In this document: positions 25,645 through 37,551 of the stretch, piece by piece
Numbering within the stretch: the stretch's first letter is position 1
Layout: each line of letters starts with the position of its first letter
Source: Sphagnum magellanicum
Lineage: Eukaryota > Streptophyta > Sphagnopsida > Sphagnales > Sphagnaceae
Direction of reading: 5' to 3'
Assembly: GCA_021904315.1 (NCBI GenBank)
Contig: CM038907.1
Location: 26,233,223 to 26,297,222, forward strand
Length of the DNA stretch: 64,000 nt
Made by a program: the position numbers and the translations under genes
The notes under the pieces: generated by a model
Told to the model about the DNA's origin: nothing
The model's input: the letters and a program-made list of their open reading frames with translations, nothing else
The model's database searches: none

Positions 25645-28600
25645 AAATCACAGAATCGGCCCTGGTAGCTGATTCTGCCGTCACAGAAAGACCTGAAAAC
25701 CTGCTGAGTCGGCAGCGTTTTTTTGGTGGTGCGAAATTTTGTTGCCAAGATGCGAAAAATAAATTTTAAAAGGGAAATATTCTCTTTTATTGAAATTTTT
25801 TTGCTCAAATCTCGATTATTTATTTATGGGACACAATTGGATCAGATTTAGTTTGATAGAATTTGTTTAACTAGTTTTTCTACAATTTATACAAGTTCTA
25901 AAACCATGTCACCATTTAAGATAATCCCTCTTGACACAACATTATAAAAAAAATTGAAAAAAAATTAGTAATACTAACCACGGACCTTTCCATAGGTGTT
26001 TTTATTTTTCATATGATTTTTAGTAATTTGTAAGAAAAATGTACAATCTTTGTTTCTATGGACCCTTCCATAAGTAATTTTATTTTGTTAATTCTTTTTT
26101 AGCAATTTGTAAAAAAACATGTAAAGCCTAAGTTTTTCCCCTTTTTAACAAAAGAAGAGAAGGAAAAAAATATATATTTTTTAAAATATTTATAAGTTGG
26201 TAAAAGGGGGAAAATGAAAAGTCATTCACATTTCGTAAAAAGAATTTTCAATAAGGGGAATAATTACAATTGTGTGCCCATATGCTTTTAATCATGTTCC
26301 CTACTACAATTACTTATCCCATATTATTTGCCCAATAATTGTAATAGTATTTTGTTGACTACAAATGTAGCCCTAAACACAAAGATAAAGTTAAATTTTA
26401 TAGTTGGGTATTTTCATTATTATTTTTCTTTTGCAATCGCCTAATTAAGTAAACTCATCATTTGAAAAGAAGAATAAATCTTACGAACACCCACTAATCA
26501 ATTATTGAATTGAAATATACAATGCACATTTTGTATATTTTAAACTCTCTCTCTCTCTCTTTCTCTCACAATGTAAAGTTTGATGAAAAAGTATAAAAAA
26601 CACCAAGTCAAGAGGCTTTAATTGCATTATCTAAAATGGTTTTGGGATTTGTTTCATTGTTTAGAATGCTATTCATGATGACTTACTTTTCCAATCCCCT
26701 AATAATGGGGCTTGCAAAAAAAAACTTGTCATTCAAAATATGGGAATGCAAGGGAAAATCTAACAAAAGTTTGTTGTGTGATCGATTGGTGAACCATATA
26801 ATCCGTGCACCTTTGGAAAGGATAAGGGAACACATTTCAAAAGCTTACAAGTGACACTCAATGCAAGGTCCTCACATGTGTGCACTAGTTGTCCCCTACA
26901 CACCAAAGGAGCTTGTTTGAAAAGTGAAGAAAAGTTTCAATGCATTTGTTGACTCACAATGGTTTCCATGCATTTCCTAACTTACCTTTCCATGTAACAA
27001 GGATCATGAAATCATGGAACAAAATCAAACATTGTTTTGACAAAAGTGTTGTGTGTAGTAAAGACAAACTTTGAAATTATAGAACCTATTGCAAAGTGCC
27101 CCCCCCCCCCTCCCCCCCAAAAAGAAGAGGGTACTACCCATCATATAGATTGAAAGGTTAACAACTCTAATGGTCAAATCTCTAAACAACTTCAACAAAA
27201 TTGACGTGGCTTCAACTTTTTGCATCTAACAATTCTTGATTTTAAATTTTGTTGATTGATCATTTCTTTTGATATGCCTAAGAAACTAAGGCAAGCATTA
27301 AGCGAGTTCAACATATTATATTTTCAATGCAAATTGTTTATAAGTTTGAGCATGCCAATCAATGGTGCTCGTCACCTACCTGCATTTTTGTGTGGTTCTT
27401 AATTTTTCATTGCCACTTGAAATTTGAGGACCAAAACTAAGTATTTCTTTACATAATTATGGACTTATGTGTTTTCGATGAAATCAAATTAACAATTTAA
27501 GAAACAAATCATAAGATCACAGCCAACACAACTTTCTATATTTATGTTTTTAATATTCTAAAGTTGTAATTGGACTTGGGTTTAAGCCTTATAATGTTAA
27601 ATAGACTAACATTTAGATACATCAAGTGAAAAAAATGACCTATGTTAATTAGCATAGACCTTTTGTTACTCATTCACACTTAGAAAAGCCATGGAAAAAT
27701 ATTTTATAACTTAACATTAGCTTTTAAAGTACGTTTTTATGGGCTATTACCTAATATTATGTTTTTATTCCAAAATTTATGTTTTTTGAACACTTGTTGT
27801 TAACACCTACTTAACATCAATTTAACAACCACTTAACATTGTATGCCACCTATGATTCTACTTAGTGTTAAGTAGGTTAACATTCATAATATGAATGCAA
27901 CAAAATATTTGCCTTTCTTAACATTAACTTAACATCAACTAAACATTAGGTGTGATTATAATGTAAATATAATTCCATTACGTTAGGTTGCCATTTTCTA
28001 TGTCTAAAAACTCCAAGTTTACGCTTTATAATCTAAAATCAAAACTCTAATAGATTTTAAATAATCTTAAGTCAAAATTGTGATAGTGAAATGTGACACT
28101 TATGTAATTTTGAATTGTGTCTTTCAATATCAAGTGAACAAAAAATGGGTCTCATGCACCTTCCAAATGTTGGAAAATTACAAAAAAAAATTCGACCAAT
28201 TTTTTTGTGCTGAAAATCACCAAAATGCAACACAATTTTTTGAAAATGAAATATTTTGTCACAAATACTTTTTTTATATATGGTGATAAAAGTCTTGAGT
28301 ATTTTGTGATTGAATTGTTAGGTTAAAATTATTGATCTCTCCTTTTAGTGTGAACCTTTTGTTACTTGTAACCTCCATATTTTAATTTTACACCAATGAC
28401 ATTCAAACCTTATTACTTGCATTCAAATTTATCTTTTTGTTGTTGGTGCAATTTTTTCTTTTAGGATGGTAATGGTTTTTTGTTTTGTGACTAAATTGCA
28501 AATTTGCAAAATGAATTCCCCATTTAGAATAAATGGATTGTGGGTTGCCATTCAATAGTTATTTTGTAATTCTAATCCCTTATGTTACTTACAAATCAAA

Positions 28601-28800
28601 TTGTGCCCAACATTTGGTTGATCCATAAGAAAATGCTTTTGATGTAAAGTTGGAAAATACAATGCTTCATATGAAACACTAGGTTTTGGAAATGTTTCCA
28701 CCTTTTTTTTTTGCATGGATTTGAAAGGGAAAAAAACCATAACATCTTGGTTTTAATGGTGGATTCTAGGTTTAAGGGTATGCACTGGTCATTAACTATA
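25645..28800. other. AT-rich intergenic stretch
   Basis: No supportable gene. It contains a poly-C/T run near 27105 and a decayed block of TTAACAT words at 27786-27960 that resembles the MITE at 451-644. Short open frames show no domain. Confidence 0.5.
27786..27960. mobile_element. Decayed MITE-like block related to the element at 451-644
   Basis: It shares TTAACA(T/C)(C/T) words, TGCCACCTA and a TTAGGTGTG end with the better preserved element near the start of the window. Inverted ends are suggested (AACACTTGTTGTTAACACC at the left, CATTAGGTGTG at the right) but are imperfect. Confidence 0.3.
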
Positions 28801-28864
28801 TGGGATAGGAAAATGTGACTAAATTAGTTGGTGTTTATGATGAGTAATTATTAAAGTTGTTGGT

Positions 28865-29255
28865 GGAGTGTTACAAATCCTTTAGGCCAAATGTAGTTGA
28901 CAAGCTTGCGTTCCAAGTTGCACAAGTGGATTTTGAAGATCTATTTTTTACATGTACAACAAATCTTAACACTCAGTGTCAGAAAAGTTGAACGGGTTTT
29001 GCTACTATCTAGTTGATGCAAATTTCAAGTGTGTTTTGATCCACATGGTGCACAAAAGAACACAAATTCCCTGCCATTTTTTAATTGGTTAGACACATTC
29101 TTGGCATTCATGTAAGTCAAATTGAAATTGAGAGGATCTTTTTTGTTACAACAATCCTTTTCACAAATGTCGTCTTCAAACTGACCATCTTGACAAAATT
29201 ATTTTTTTCAATTATAATTTACTAGTCAATATGCACATTGGGTGTTTGAAGTTGA
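28865..29255 (+). pseudogene. Decayed hAT-family transposase, C-terminal dimerisation domain
   Basis: Reading the plus strand across in-frame stops gives a peptide with KEHKFPAIF (about 29054-29080), then LVRHILGIHVSQIEIERIFF (about 29089-29148), then KLTILTKLFF. The hAT C-terminal dimerisation region has a conserved order of FP-x-LAR-ILGI-x-SQIETERIFS followed by LDNL, and this fragment keeps that order. At least four stops interrupt the frame and nothing upstream of about 28860 is recognisable, so only the tail of a dead element remains. Neither TIRs nor 8-bp target duplications were found. Confidence 0.6.
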
Positions 29256-29259
29256 CTAA

Positions 29260-30250
29260 CTTTGTAAGTGCATGTGAAGTAGAATTGGCCTTAACATAGG
29301 AGCTTGATGTGGAATTTGAAGATGCAGTTGAAAGGGAAAAAATTCCTAGTATTTGTGGTTTGTGACTTGTGACATGGTGTATCCAATCTTTACATGTATG
29401 TTGAAAAATGCAAGTACATTTATGTTAATGTTTGTGTTGACTATTTCTAATATGGATAAAAAGCAATAAAAGCTAATGTTTGTCCCTTGGATATTTGATT
29501 CAATAAATGGCATGTAGTGGTTGTATGTTTGTTTTGCAAATAACTACAATTTGCCTTGTGATAAGGTAGAAAGGTCAATGAACAAACACTTAAGAACTAA
29601 ATCTCCTAGAGTTTAATAATTGTGCATTTTTTGCAATATTTCTTCAAAGAATTTAGATGCCTCTTCAATCATAGCACTAGTAGGCCATTATATCATTTGA
29701 CTTTGAGCTCAAATGAGAAAGTTATGACCCCCCAAAGTGAAAGGGTCTTGTTGTTTGAAAAAAGTTGGATATAACACATTAAACTTTTATTTTCATGCAT
29801 TTTGCTACTTATGAACATACATTTGAAACCTTATGCCAAGACACTTGTCCTCCTATAAATATGAAATTAATAATTTAATTAAGTGTAAACTTTTTTTTCA
29901 TTATCATTTAGATTTTTTTAAAACTTGTAATAAGCCCAAATATTTGCAATAGTAGCCACATAGTCATAGGGGTGTTTAGGGGTTTGAATTAAGGATCATT
30001 TGAATAGAAACCTAATACCCTAAGATCAATGACCCCAATGACACCAATTTTTGTAATCTATAGTTTTCTCCTTAGATCTAATAGAAGCATGTTGCAACAT
30101 TGCCGTTGTAGTTCTCTCTAGAGTCCAAACCTCTCCTTGTCTTTCTTTTTTGTCTTTCTCCTTCAAGTTTGTTTTGATTTTTCCTTCTCTATCACTCTTC
30201 TCTTTTTGTCTCTATTCTTCTTTAATGTTTGTGTTTATTTTAGGAAGCTG
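29260..30250. other. Intergenic stretch, no recognisable feature
   Basis: AT-rich sequence between the hAT relic and the minisatellite field. I see no domain or structured repeat in it. Confidence 0.45.
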
Positions 30251-30259
30251 ATTTTGTTT

Positions 30260-31145
30260 TTTGAATCTATGTGTGTCCAAGTCCAAGGAGCATCATGGCA
30301 CTTTTTCCCTAAGTCTATGTGTATCCAAGTTTAAGAAGTTGAGGATGCTCCGTCTCTCTTTTTGTGTCCCTTTTAGATGTCATTGCTTAGATTTTGTGTG
30401 GCTTTCCAAGAAGACATGTCAATGCCATTATCTACACTTTGTGCGTTTCTATTTTATGTGCCTTTCCAAGAAGAAAATGTCTACCATCACCTATGTTTTG
30501 TGCACCTCTCTAGGAAGACAACATTAACACCACCACCGTCGACATTCCCTCGTTAACTTTTTTGTGCATGTCTATGCATTGTCTTTTGTCAATGCCTATT
30601 TGTGAATGCCTAAGATGTCATTGCCAAAACCTACTAACATTCCCTTGTTGACACTTCCTCAGTAATGGTCCTCATCCCTAATGTTCCTGCACTACATGTT
30701 GATGGTCTTTCAAGCAAGCTCTTTAGTCGAGTTGCCTCTCCAACAAATTGAATGTTTATGTACACTATGTGCCTAGGACGCCATCATTAGATACTCTTTG
30801 CTAAGGCCATCGTTATTGACACAAACAAGAGGCCATCACTATTGACATAGATTAGAGGCCATCGCATTAACGCAAACATTGCCATCTATCCTTTTTTTGT
30901 CTCTCATTTGCCATTTGTTTTTGCCATTTGTGTCTCATTCTCTCTCCTTTATTCTTTGACTTTACCTTACTCCATGTACCTCATTCCCTGTCTTCACCTT
31001 ACCCCCCCTATCTTGACCTTACTCCCTGTCTTTATTTCAATTCTTTTTACCTTACTCCCTATCTTTATTTCAATTTGTTTTTACCTCATCCCCTATCTTT
31101 ACCATACTCCATGTATCTCCCTTACTCCTTGACCTGTGTATTTTC
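30260..31145. repeat. Field of several unrelated degenerate minisatellites
   Basis: Four short arrays follow one another. First, TCTATGTGT(G/A)TCCAAGT, twice (about 30265-30335). Second, TGTG(T/G)CTTTCCAAGAAGA with CCAT(T/C)A words, three units of about 57 bp (30383-30525). Third, AGGCCATC(A/G)(C/T)(T/A)ATTGAC, three units of about 31 bp (30803-30870). Fourth, CCTTACTCCCTGTCTTTATT, several units of about 37 bp (30960-31125). All are diverged. The plus-strand open frames here are repeat translations. Confidence 0.6.
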
Positions 31146-31539
31146 CCTCTATTCTTTAAATATTTCCTCTTTGACTTGCCACTAGAACCCACCACATACC
31201 CTCCTTCACTTATAGTATTTGAATGGAACGTTACAATTTTGCTAGGACATGTTTAATAAGCTACATTTCCCCCCTTCTTTGATGTCTAACATTTATTTGT
31301 TGTGTAGAAGTGATTTTTACACCAAACCCCATGTAGCCTAAAGGATGAGCTCGATACCTTACTCTGAAGTTATTGTGAAATCTTTCAGCAACAACCCTAA
31401 TATAAGTAGCAAACCATGCCTCATTAAACTTACCTTTATCTTTTTTCTCAATTTTCCTTTGAATTGATTGTTCAACTTGGGTGACTTGTGTACCTTTAAC
31501 CTTTCTGGGCTTTTTCTCTTCCCTTTATTTAATTTTCTA

Positions 31540-33140
31540 CTCCCTCAATTTATTTATAATTGTTTTGTCCACAACATTCTGTTTTAGAATAGTTAGATAT
31601 TGGTCTGATGTTACCACATGTGAATTAGAATAATCCACTAATGGTTCATTGCCTTATCTTTCTTTGTTAGTAATGCAGGCATTAACAACAAGTGAACCAA
31701 TCCAACTTCTTGGGCTTTGATTTGAACCAATTAGGTTTTGTAATTCCGGAATTACATCGTCCAAGTCCATTAGCAATTGATCTTCTACATGGTTGTTTAT
31801 TGTTGTGCCAAAACTATTTGGCATTTTGACATAGTAACGTGGCATGGATGAAGGGGGGCAATCAAAAGTAGTTAGAAGTTTTGCTTGAAAGGTCTTTGTA
31901 ATGTTCAACACATTATGGCAACTTCAGCTTCACTGTTGCTAGGCTCATATGTTGCATTTGAATGATATGAGAGCTCGTGCTCCTCTTTGTTTGTTGCAGT
32001 GAATACATCACTTGGACCAATTTTTCCAACCATGGCTATAAGATTTAGTAGCCAAATTCTAGAAACCCTAAACCCTAATTTTATGTTTTCATTTTTCAAG
32101 GATTATTGCAAGGCTTTGTCCACCCATGCTGCTAGTGTAATTTTGTTTAGTTCAAGGTAATTGTTTTTTCGCCATGGCAAAAAAAATTATTTTTCTAAAA
32201 GTCGTTTTGAATGGTTTGAAGCAAGTGACATCCAATGGTTGTAGCACATGTGAAGTATGAATAGGTTAGGTGACCATGTTTAACCCAACTTCTATTACTT
32301 GTTCTAGACTGTTTGTATTATAACGTGAAAACCATGCCCCTTTGGAACAAAACTACATAAATAAGTTAGCCATTGTTTGAAAAAGTAAGTTATCATCTAA
32401 GCCTTTTTTTGCATTGCCATGCATGTTCTTGGTCTACAATCTCAAATGTAGTATTCTTGCATCCTTGAACCTTTGAAAATGTAAACTATAGATAATGCTA
32501 CCCTTGTAGCATTAACAATGCAATTCATAATCAACTATTCCCGAAATTTAAGGATGGTGTTATAAACATCTTATGAGCTTGGCCTGGCAAAACCCTAGCA
32601 CCAAATTGATGCCTTACTTGACTTCTTGTCTCATTTGAATTCCAAATGTGATCTTATACATATTTGTGTTGTGTGTATAGGTTTTTCAAGTTGGAATAGA
32701 AGGTATGGCATGCTTCCCTACTAAATCATTTTGCTTTAAAAACCTCTAATCCTTCTACAAATCAAATATTGTTCTTTAAATGACAATTTTTAAACTAGTT
32801 ACTAGTTTGTTTCTGGAATAAAGTTTTGAAATGGGGTAGGTCTGAATGTGTGACTTTAACAACCTTTAGCTTTAGTTGTTGCAGGGTGATAAATAATCTA
32901 GCAGTTTGCATGTTCAAAACCCAAGTGACAATTGTTGCATCCTCTCATTTTATTAGTACACCTTGGGGTCCCACTTTCCTTCTTCCAGTTCTACCATTGA
33001 GATGATTTGAAAATGAGGTAAGTGGAATGTTCCAATACTTGGCTGCCTTTTGCAAAAAAATGTGTCCCCTTTCCACTACGTCCATGGCATTTTCTAGATG
33101 CTTATTTGTCCATTTGGCTCGCTTAGTTGCATTAAGTATT
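31540..33140 (-). pseudogene. Decayed pogo/CENP-B-like (DDE_1) transposase
   Basis: Read from 33140 downwards, the frame gives RAKWTNKHLENAMDVVERG, then a helix-turn-helix with KAAKYWNIPLTSFSNHLNG, then TLQQLKLKV of the second DNA-binding module. The catalytic part follows: HIWNSNETRSQ (canonical IWNADETG), NCIVNA..., YIFKGSRMQ, CMAMQKKA, HVLQPLDVTCFKPFKT and KNENIKLGFRVSRIWLLN. It ends in a coiled tail, NEPLVDYSNSHVVTSDQYL. This order matches plant DDE_1 transposases with CENP-B-type DNA binding. Damage includes several in-frame stops, multiple frameshifts, replacement of the first catalytic Asp by Asn (NETR for DETG), and loss of about 15 residues before the GHG of the second catalytic motif. 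It cannot be active. TIRs were not located. Confidence 0.8.
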
Positions 33141-33794
33141 TTATTACTTATGGTTGACCTTTTTATTTTTACTATGGGAGGATGGCATTATTGTTGTGTT
33201 GGTGCTTGAATTGGTTATGATTGTGGAGTCTCTTACATTGTTGGGGTGATAAGTTGTGGAGGTCAATTATCTTGCTATGCACAAATGGTACCTAAAATGC
33301 CACTTCATCATTTTCATGAAACATTCAAATGTGTTGCAGTGTAGCTTGTTCACGGTGCGCCCTTAACATGTTATGACGATCATTGCAAAGCCCAACTATG
33401 CATTGGTGCACTTATTTTAACCCTATTCCTCTTAGTATGAATCTCCAAGCACTTGGGGTGTCCGTTTAGGTCCTATTAGAGGTAGGAATCTATGGTTCTT
33501 GTATGAAGACCAAGAAATCAAAAAATGTGTTAGATCTAGATTGTGTTCAAGTGCATAGGTTTCTAGCTCTTCATTTGAAACCTAAAGTTCATAAAATTCG
33601 ACAAAGTCAACCCAATTTAATGTGACATTAATTGTGGATGTGTAGGTAGTTGAAATTATTTCAAGGTGTGATGTGAGGGAAGAAAATGAATTCTAAGACT
33701 AGTGCTACTACTAGAGCAAGATGGTTGCTTTAGGAATGTTGATTACTAAATTTAGTGATAATAGAGGTAGTTTGAGTACTTGATATTGTACTCT

Positions 33795-34060
33795 TGTACT
33801 AGTTTTGGTATACCACTCATATTTACCTTTTTATGCACTATTTATATTCCTTCAAGCTCTTTTACCTCCTCCTTGACTACAAATCCAATAGGAGCTCTTT
33901 CTACTTTCTCCCTAATGTCAAATGTAGCAAGAACTTCTTTATTCACATCCCTTGCATTAGGGTGGACTTCTACTACCTTTTTGATATCAATTGTAACTAA
34001 ATTGTTGTCTAATCCCTTATTAATCCCAAATTGTAATCCTTGTAGAAAATGTTGAAACTC
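33795..34060 (-). other. Unassigned open frame with coding-like composition
   Basis: About 80 codons run open on the minus strand, including DIKKVVEVHPNARDVNKEVL and KVERAPIGFVVKEEVKELEG. The composition is balanced and charged, unlike the surrounding random translations. It lies about 650 bp upstream of the pogo relic and could be part of another decayed element, for example a gag-like piece, but no family is recognised. Confidence 0.25.
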
Positions 34061-35275
34061 TTACAACAAACTTTCACTTTGATGTGATGTGCTTAGCCTA
34101 TAACTACAAGGTTTTATAATAGGATTGCAATGCAAAGCTATGTGATATCTACCTTTACCTTATTGCTTCATGACTTTTGGTGGGACAATGCCATATGTGA
34201 GTTTTGGTGGGAAAGCCTTTAATGGATTTACTTGGTTCTTGATATAATGGTATCCAAAGTTGTTTTCATTGTTTTAATGCAGTTGTTTCTTGTGCGTGAT
34301 CTATTCCAACACATGCTAGTTTATTTATTTGTATGTTATGTCTTTTGTTTTCTATTCACCCAAGGAGACATTCCCAAACACTTGGTGGTTTTTTTTGGTG
34401 CATGAAGTTTTAAATTAAAAATCATAACATTGTTTATTAATGTTACCCTAGACCTCTATTATCAAACAAAAAATTGCACAAAAGTGAAAAAAAGGTATGT
34501 GTTCCAAAATGCTCATTGTTTTAAGTTGAGCATGTTGACCTTTATTCCCAAACATTAAATTTTCAAAGGCATTTTGCATTTTATAAATTTTAAAACACAA
34601 GATGTCTAGTCAAACATTTGGTCATGGTTGTTCATTCGAACAATAATCAACATAAGCAAAAATTAACACCGATGTTGTAACCCATTAAACATGTGTTTGC
34701 TCACCAACTTTTGATCGATGATGGGGTGTTCTACCCTAATATTTAGGTGAAGTAACCTCTCAAAAATGATGAAATCGGAACGTGTCAAGGTTTTTAGTTT
34801 CTAGGTTGAAATACATATTATGGATGACGAGGTTCGAGGGGGTGACTTTATCTTTCTATTGCAATTATTGTAGAGTGGGGGAAAAAAGACTTTGACTTGT
34901 TTTGGTGTGGGAACTTGATGTTAGTGACAAGGTTGAGTTTTGTTAGAATTGGGGTTTGATTTTGGGTATGTAATTTGTCTTGGGACTTTCAAAAGTTTTT
35001 GTTTGGGATTTGGGCAATCTTGTGAGAAAACATTTGTGTTTTGCAAGTTTTGAGCATACAAGGGGCATCTAGGGGAAGTTGAAATGGGAAACTATATTTA
35101 ACAAAATACAACACAAAATTCTAATTCGAGAGAACTTCAATTTTTCCTTTTGAAAGACATGCTATATATGTTTAGCAAAAGACAATTAAAGATACATAAT
35201 GCATTTGTTTTTAAAATATATGTTTTTCCATGCTTAGTGAATGCCATTTGAAAGAACTGGCCTAGTTTTCCCACC

Positions 35276-35333
35276 TAGGGTATTTGACAAAAACCAATAG
35301 ATGTCTTCTTTTGGGTTTTTGTCAAATACCCTA
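35276..35333. repeat. Perfect 20-bp inverted repeat with 18-nt loop
   Basis: TAGGGTATTTGACAAAAACC (35276-35295) is exactly complementary to 35314-35333. An RNA from either strand would fold into a 20-bp stem. The neighbourhood contains no gene, so this is either a foldback MITE core or a chance small-RNA-like hairpin. Confidence 0.8.
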
Positions 35334-36339
35334 AGCATATAACCATCAACCCAATCTAGTTAAACATTTGCCCCCCATTCATATTCGTCATATTCAATTT
35401 TTAAAAAATTGGAACTGAAAGGTTTTTTTTTTTTTTTTTTTTCCATTTTTAAATATCTAGACTCTCATGAGTTTTTGAATTTTTAAAAACATGGACCCAA
35501 TTTTTATGAAAAAATTCAAATACCCACCCAACATTGCTTCAAACACATGGCCGTATTACAAATGCTTCTGACAAGACGTTAAACACCAAGACTTAGAGTT
35601 GTGGTTCATGCTAGTTATTACCTATTATAGCCATATTATAATAATCATCATCACCATTATGTCAACTATATGGCTACAGTTACCATGTGGATAACTATGG
35701 GGGCAAACAATAGGAAAGAATCAGTTCAATGATATTGCCCTCATTACATGGTTTAGCTATGTCCATTTTTTAAAAAGGTTTTTGAAATTTCAAAGGGGTG
35801 GTTCCTATTAAGACAATTTTGGTGCATGTATAGCAATATTGCAAATGTTCAAATATGAAACTTCTAGCAAAACAAAGGAAGCATAAGTAAAAAATTGGCT
35901 CTGTACAAGAGAAAAATTTCATTAAAAGTTTGGTAAGATATCCAACTTTACAGTAGCAAATGCTGGTAAGATTCAGTGTTTCATTTCAGGTGGTGCAAAT
36001 TTTGCCCAAAAGAGAAATTCAAAATTAAAAAATTAGGTGATTTTGGAGGTCTTCAATCACCAGAAGTGAGGAAAAATAATAGTAAAAATCACCAGATTTT
36101 TATATTTGATTGCCACATTTTCTACACCTTCCAATGGATGATTGCCAATTTGGCTAAAAACAAAAGTTCTTTAAAAAAAAACACTGGCGAGTATTACAAA
36201 ATGAACATGTAAATATGTTCACATAGCCTTAATTTTTTGGAGCTATTTGGTGAGGCACATAAGTGCCACTAAAATCTCTCAGCATCAAATGCCCATTGCT
36301 TGATGCTAGGTCATTCTTTCACAACAGTAGTTCAGACAG

Positions 36340-36600
36340 CTAAACACATTTGCAGACACAAACACAGACACACATACACATACACACAACATAGACAGAT
36401 GCAGACATGCACACACACACGCATACACATACACTCTTGAACGTCTCAGACTGAAACACACGTCACAAACTCAAACTCAGACCTGTGAGTGTCAGACACA
36501 AACACTCAGACCCACAGAATCATATTCAGACACACCCAACATTAGACTCAGACACACATAGACCCATACAAACACACACACATAGACAGACTTAGGCACC
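36340..36600. repeat. CA/CAGACA-rich degenerate microsatellite
   Basis: About 260 bp made almost entirely of ACACA, CAGACA and CATACA words, strongly interrupted. It lies near the 3' side of the unrecognised minus-strand gene. Confidence 0.75.
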
Positions 36601-36631
36601 CACAAAAAAATGGATTGCAACTGCATCAAAT

Positions 36632-36868
36632 CTAAAGCCCGTGCACATGCAACGAAGTCCAATGGGTCAAGTGATGAAACTTGCTGGCCAGTGACTGATG
36701 TTGTGGCTTAGTGGCAAGGCTGATGCACAAGCCTGCCCCTGGCCCTCCACAACTCTGCCAGCTTCTTTCACTGTCCAACACCTTGTTTTTTTGCTCTCCA
36801 TCCAATAAATTTTCATACTGATGAAGCAGAGCAGAGTTGCTGGGCTGGGTGGACAAGCAAGTCACCAT
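36632..36868 (-). other. Candidate terminal exon of the unrecognised gene
   Basis: This stretch is open in two minus-strand frames. One contains LLHQYENLLDGEQKNKV. The other, entered through an acceptor at CCACCCAG with phase 2 (matching the last assigned exon), contains LLCFISMKIYWMESKKT and ends at a TGA in a run reading WPASFIT. Phase favours the second and composition favours the first, so the end of the gene is unresolved. Confidence 0.3.
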
Positions 36869-36990
36869 GCAAGAGCTCTCATCAGCATTTCTCCTTCTTT
36901 GAGGTTCTTAAGCCTAAAACACAGAATCCTAAGCCTTATATTCTGAGAAAGAGTGTGGATACAGCTGAAGAAATCATCCTCTGTCTCCTA

Positions 36991-37159
36991 GTGGTGTCTG
37001 CAATCTTTCTGACAAGATATAGTTATTTTGCAGGTACCTGAAATAAATTGATCTCGGGTTGTTGCAGGATGGATGGCTTTAGTAACAAGGTGCAGTTTGA
37101 GCTGCAACAGCAGCAGGTGTTCTCTGTCTTCCTGCCTTGGTGTCTCTCCTCTAGCTCTT
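36991..37159 (+). pseudogene. Inverted, decayed copy of exon 2 of the neighbouring minus-strand gene
   Basis: The plus strand carries a diverged copy of 39845-39643 read on the minus strand. It includes the end of intron 1 (TCTGCAATCTTTCTGACAA...TTTTGCAG), the exon (GTACCTGAAATAAATTGATC, then GTGCAGTTTGAGCTGCAACA) and the start of the next intron (TGTCTTCC...CTCCTCTAGCTCT). In this copy a stop replaces a codon near the exon start. The 5' splice site after the CAGCAG is GTGTTC, where the other copy has GCGTGTTC. Confidence 0.65.
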
Positions 37160-37551
37160 GCTCATTCAAACTTTGTCAGCAGACTTTGCAGCAGTTTCCT
37201 CCTTTCACAGTGCAAAATTGCTGAAATTCATATATATCTAAATACAACACTGAAACCCTTGGCATTGATTCTTCAAAAGGAAGGGATTCACTATCATGTT
37301 TACTATGACTTAAATTGCCTTGGAGATTCTAGTGGGGCTACTGGGTACAACTCCATTCATTTCATCATTCACCATGGCAGTGATGTCCTCGATCCTGAAA
37401 GTATAAGCATAATGCATAGGAATAAGTCAATTTGCATGTTGTTGACCTAAATGTTACAGTGAGTAGTAGTAATAAAACTGGTTACTATTCAGATGAAAGT
37501 GGTCACACTTCAACTGGTAAATAGAGTTATGAAGGACAATAGAGGCCATAC

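Noticed and set aside
30908..31185. Hydrophobic plus-strand frames
   Set aside because: They translate the CCTTACTCCCTGTCTTTATT minisatellite in two frames at once.
31320..31480. Extra open minus-strand stretch (EAWFATYIRVVAERF) after the pogo tail
   Set aside because: It lies past the coiled tail of the transposase and matches nothing I know; too short to call separately, though it could be a further remnant.
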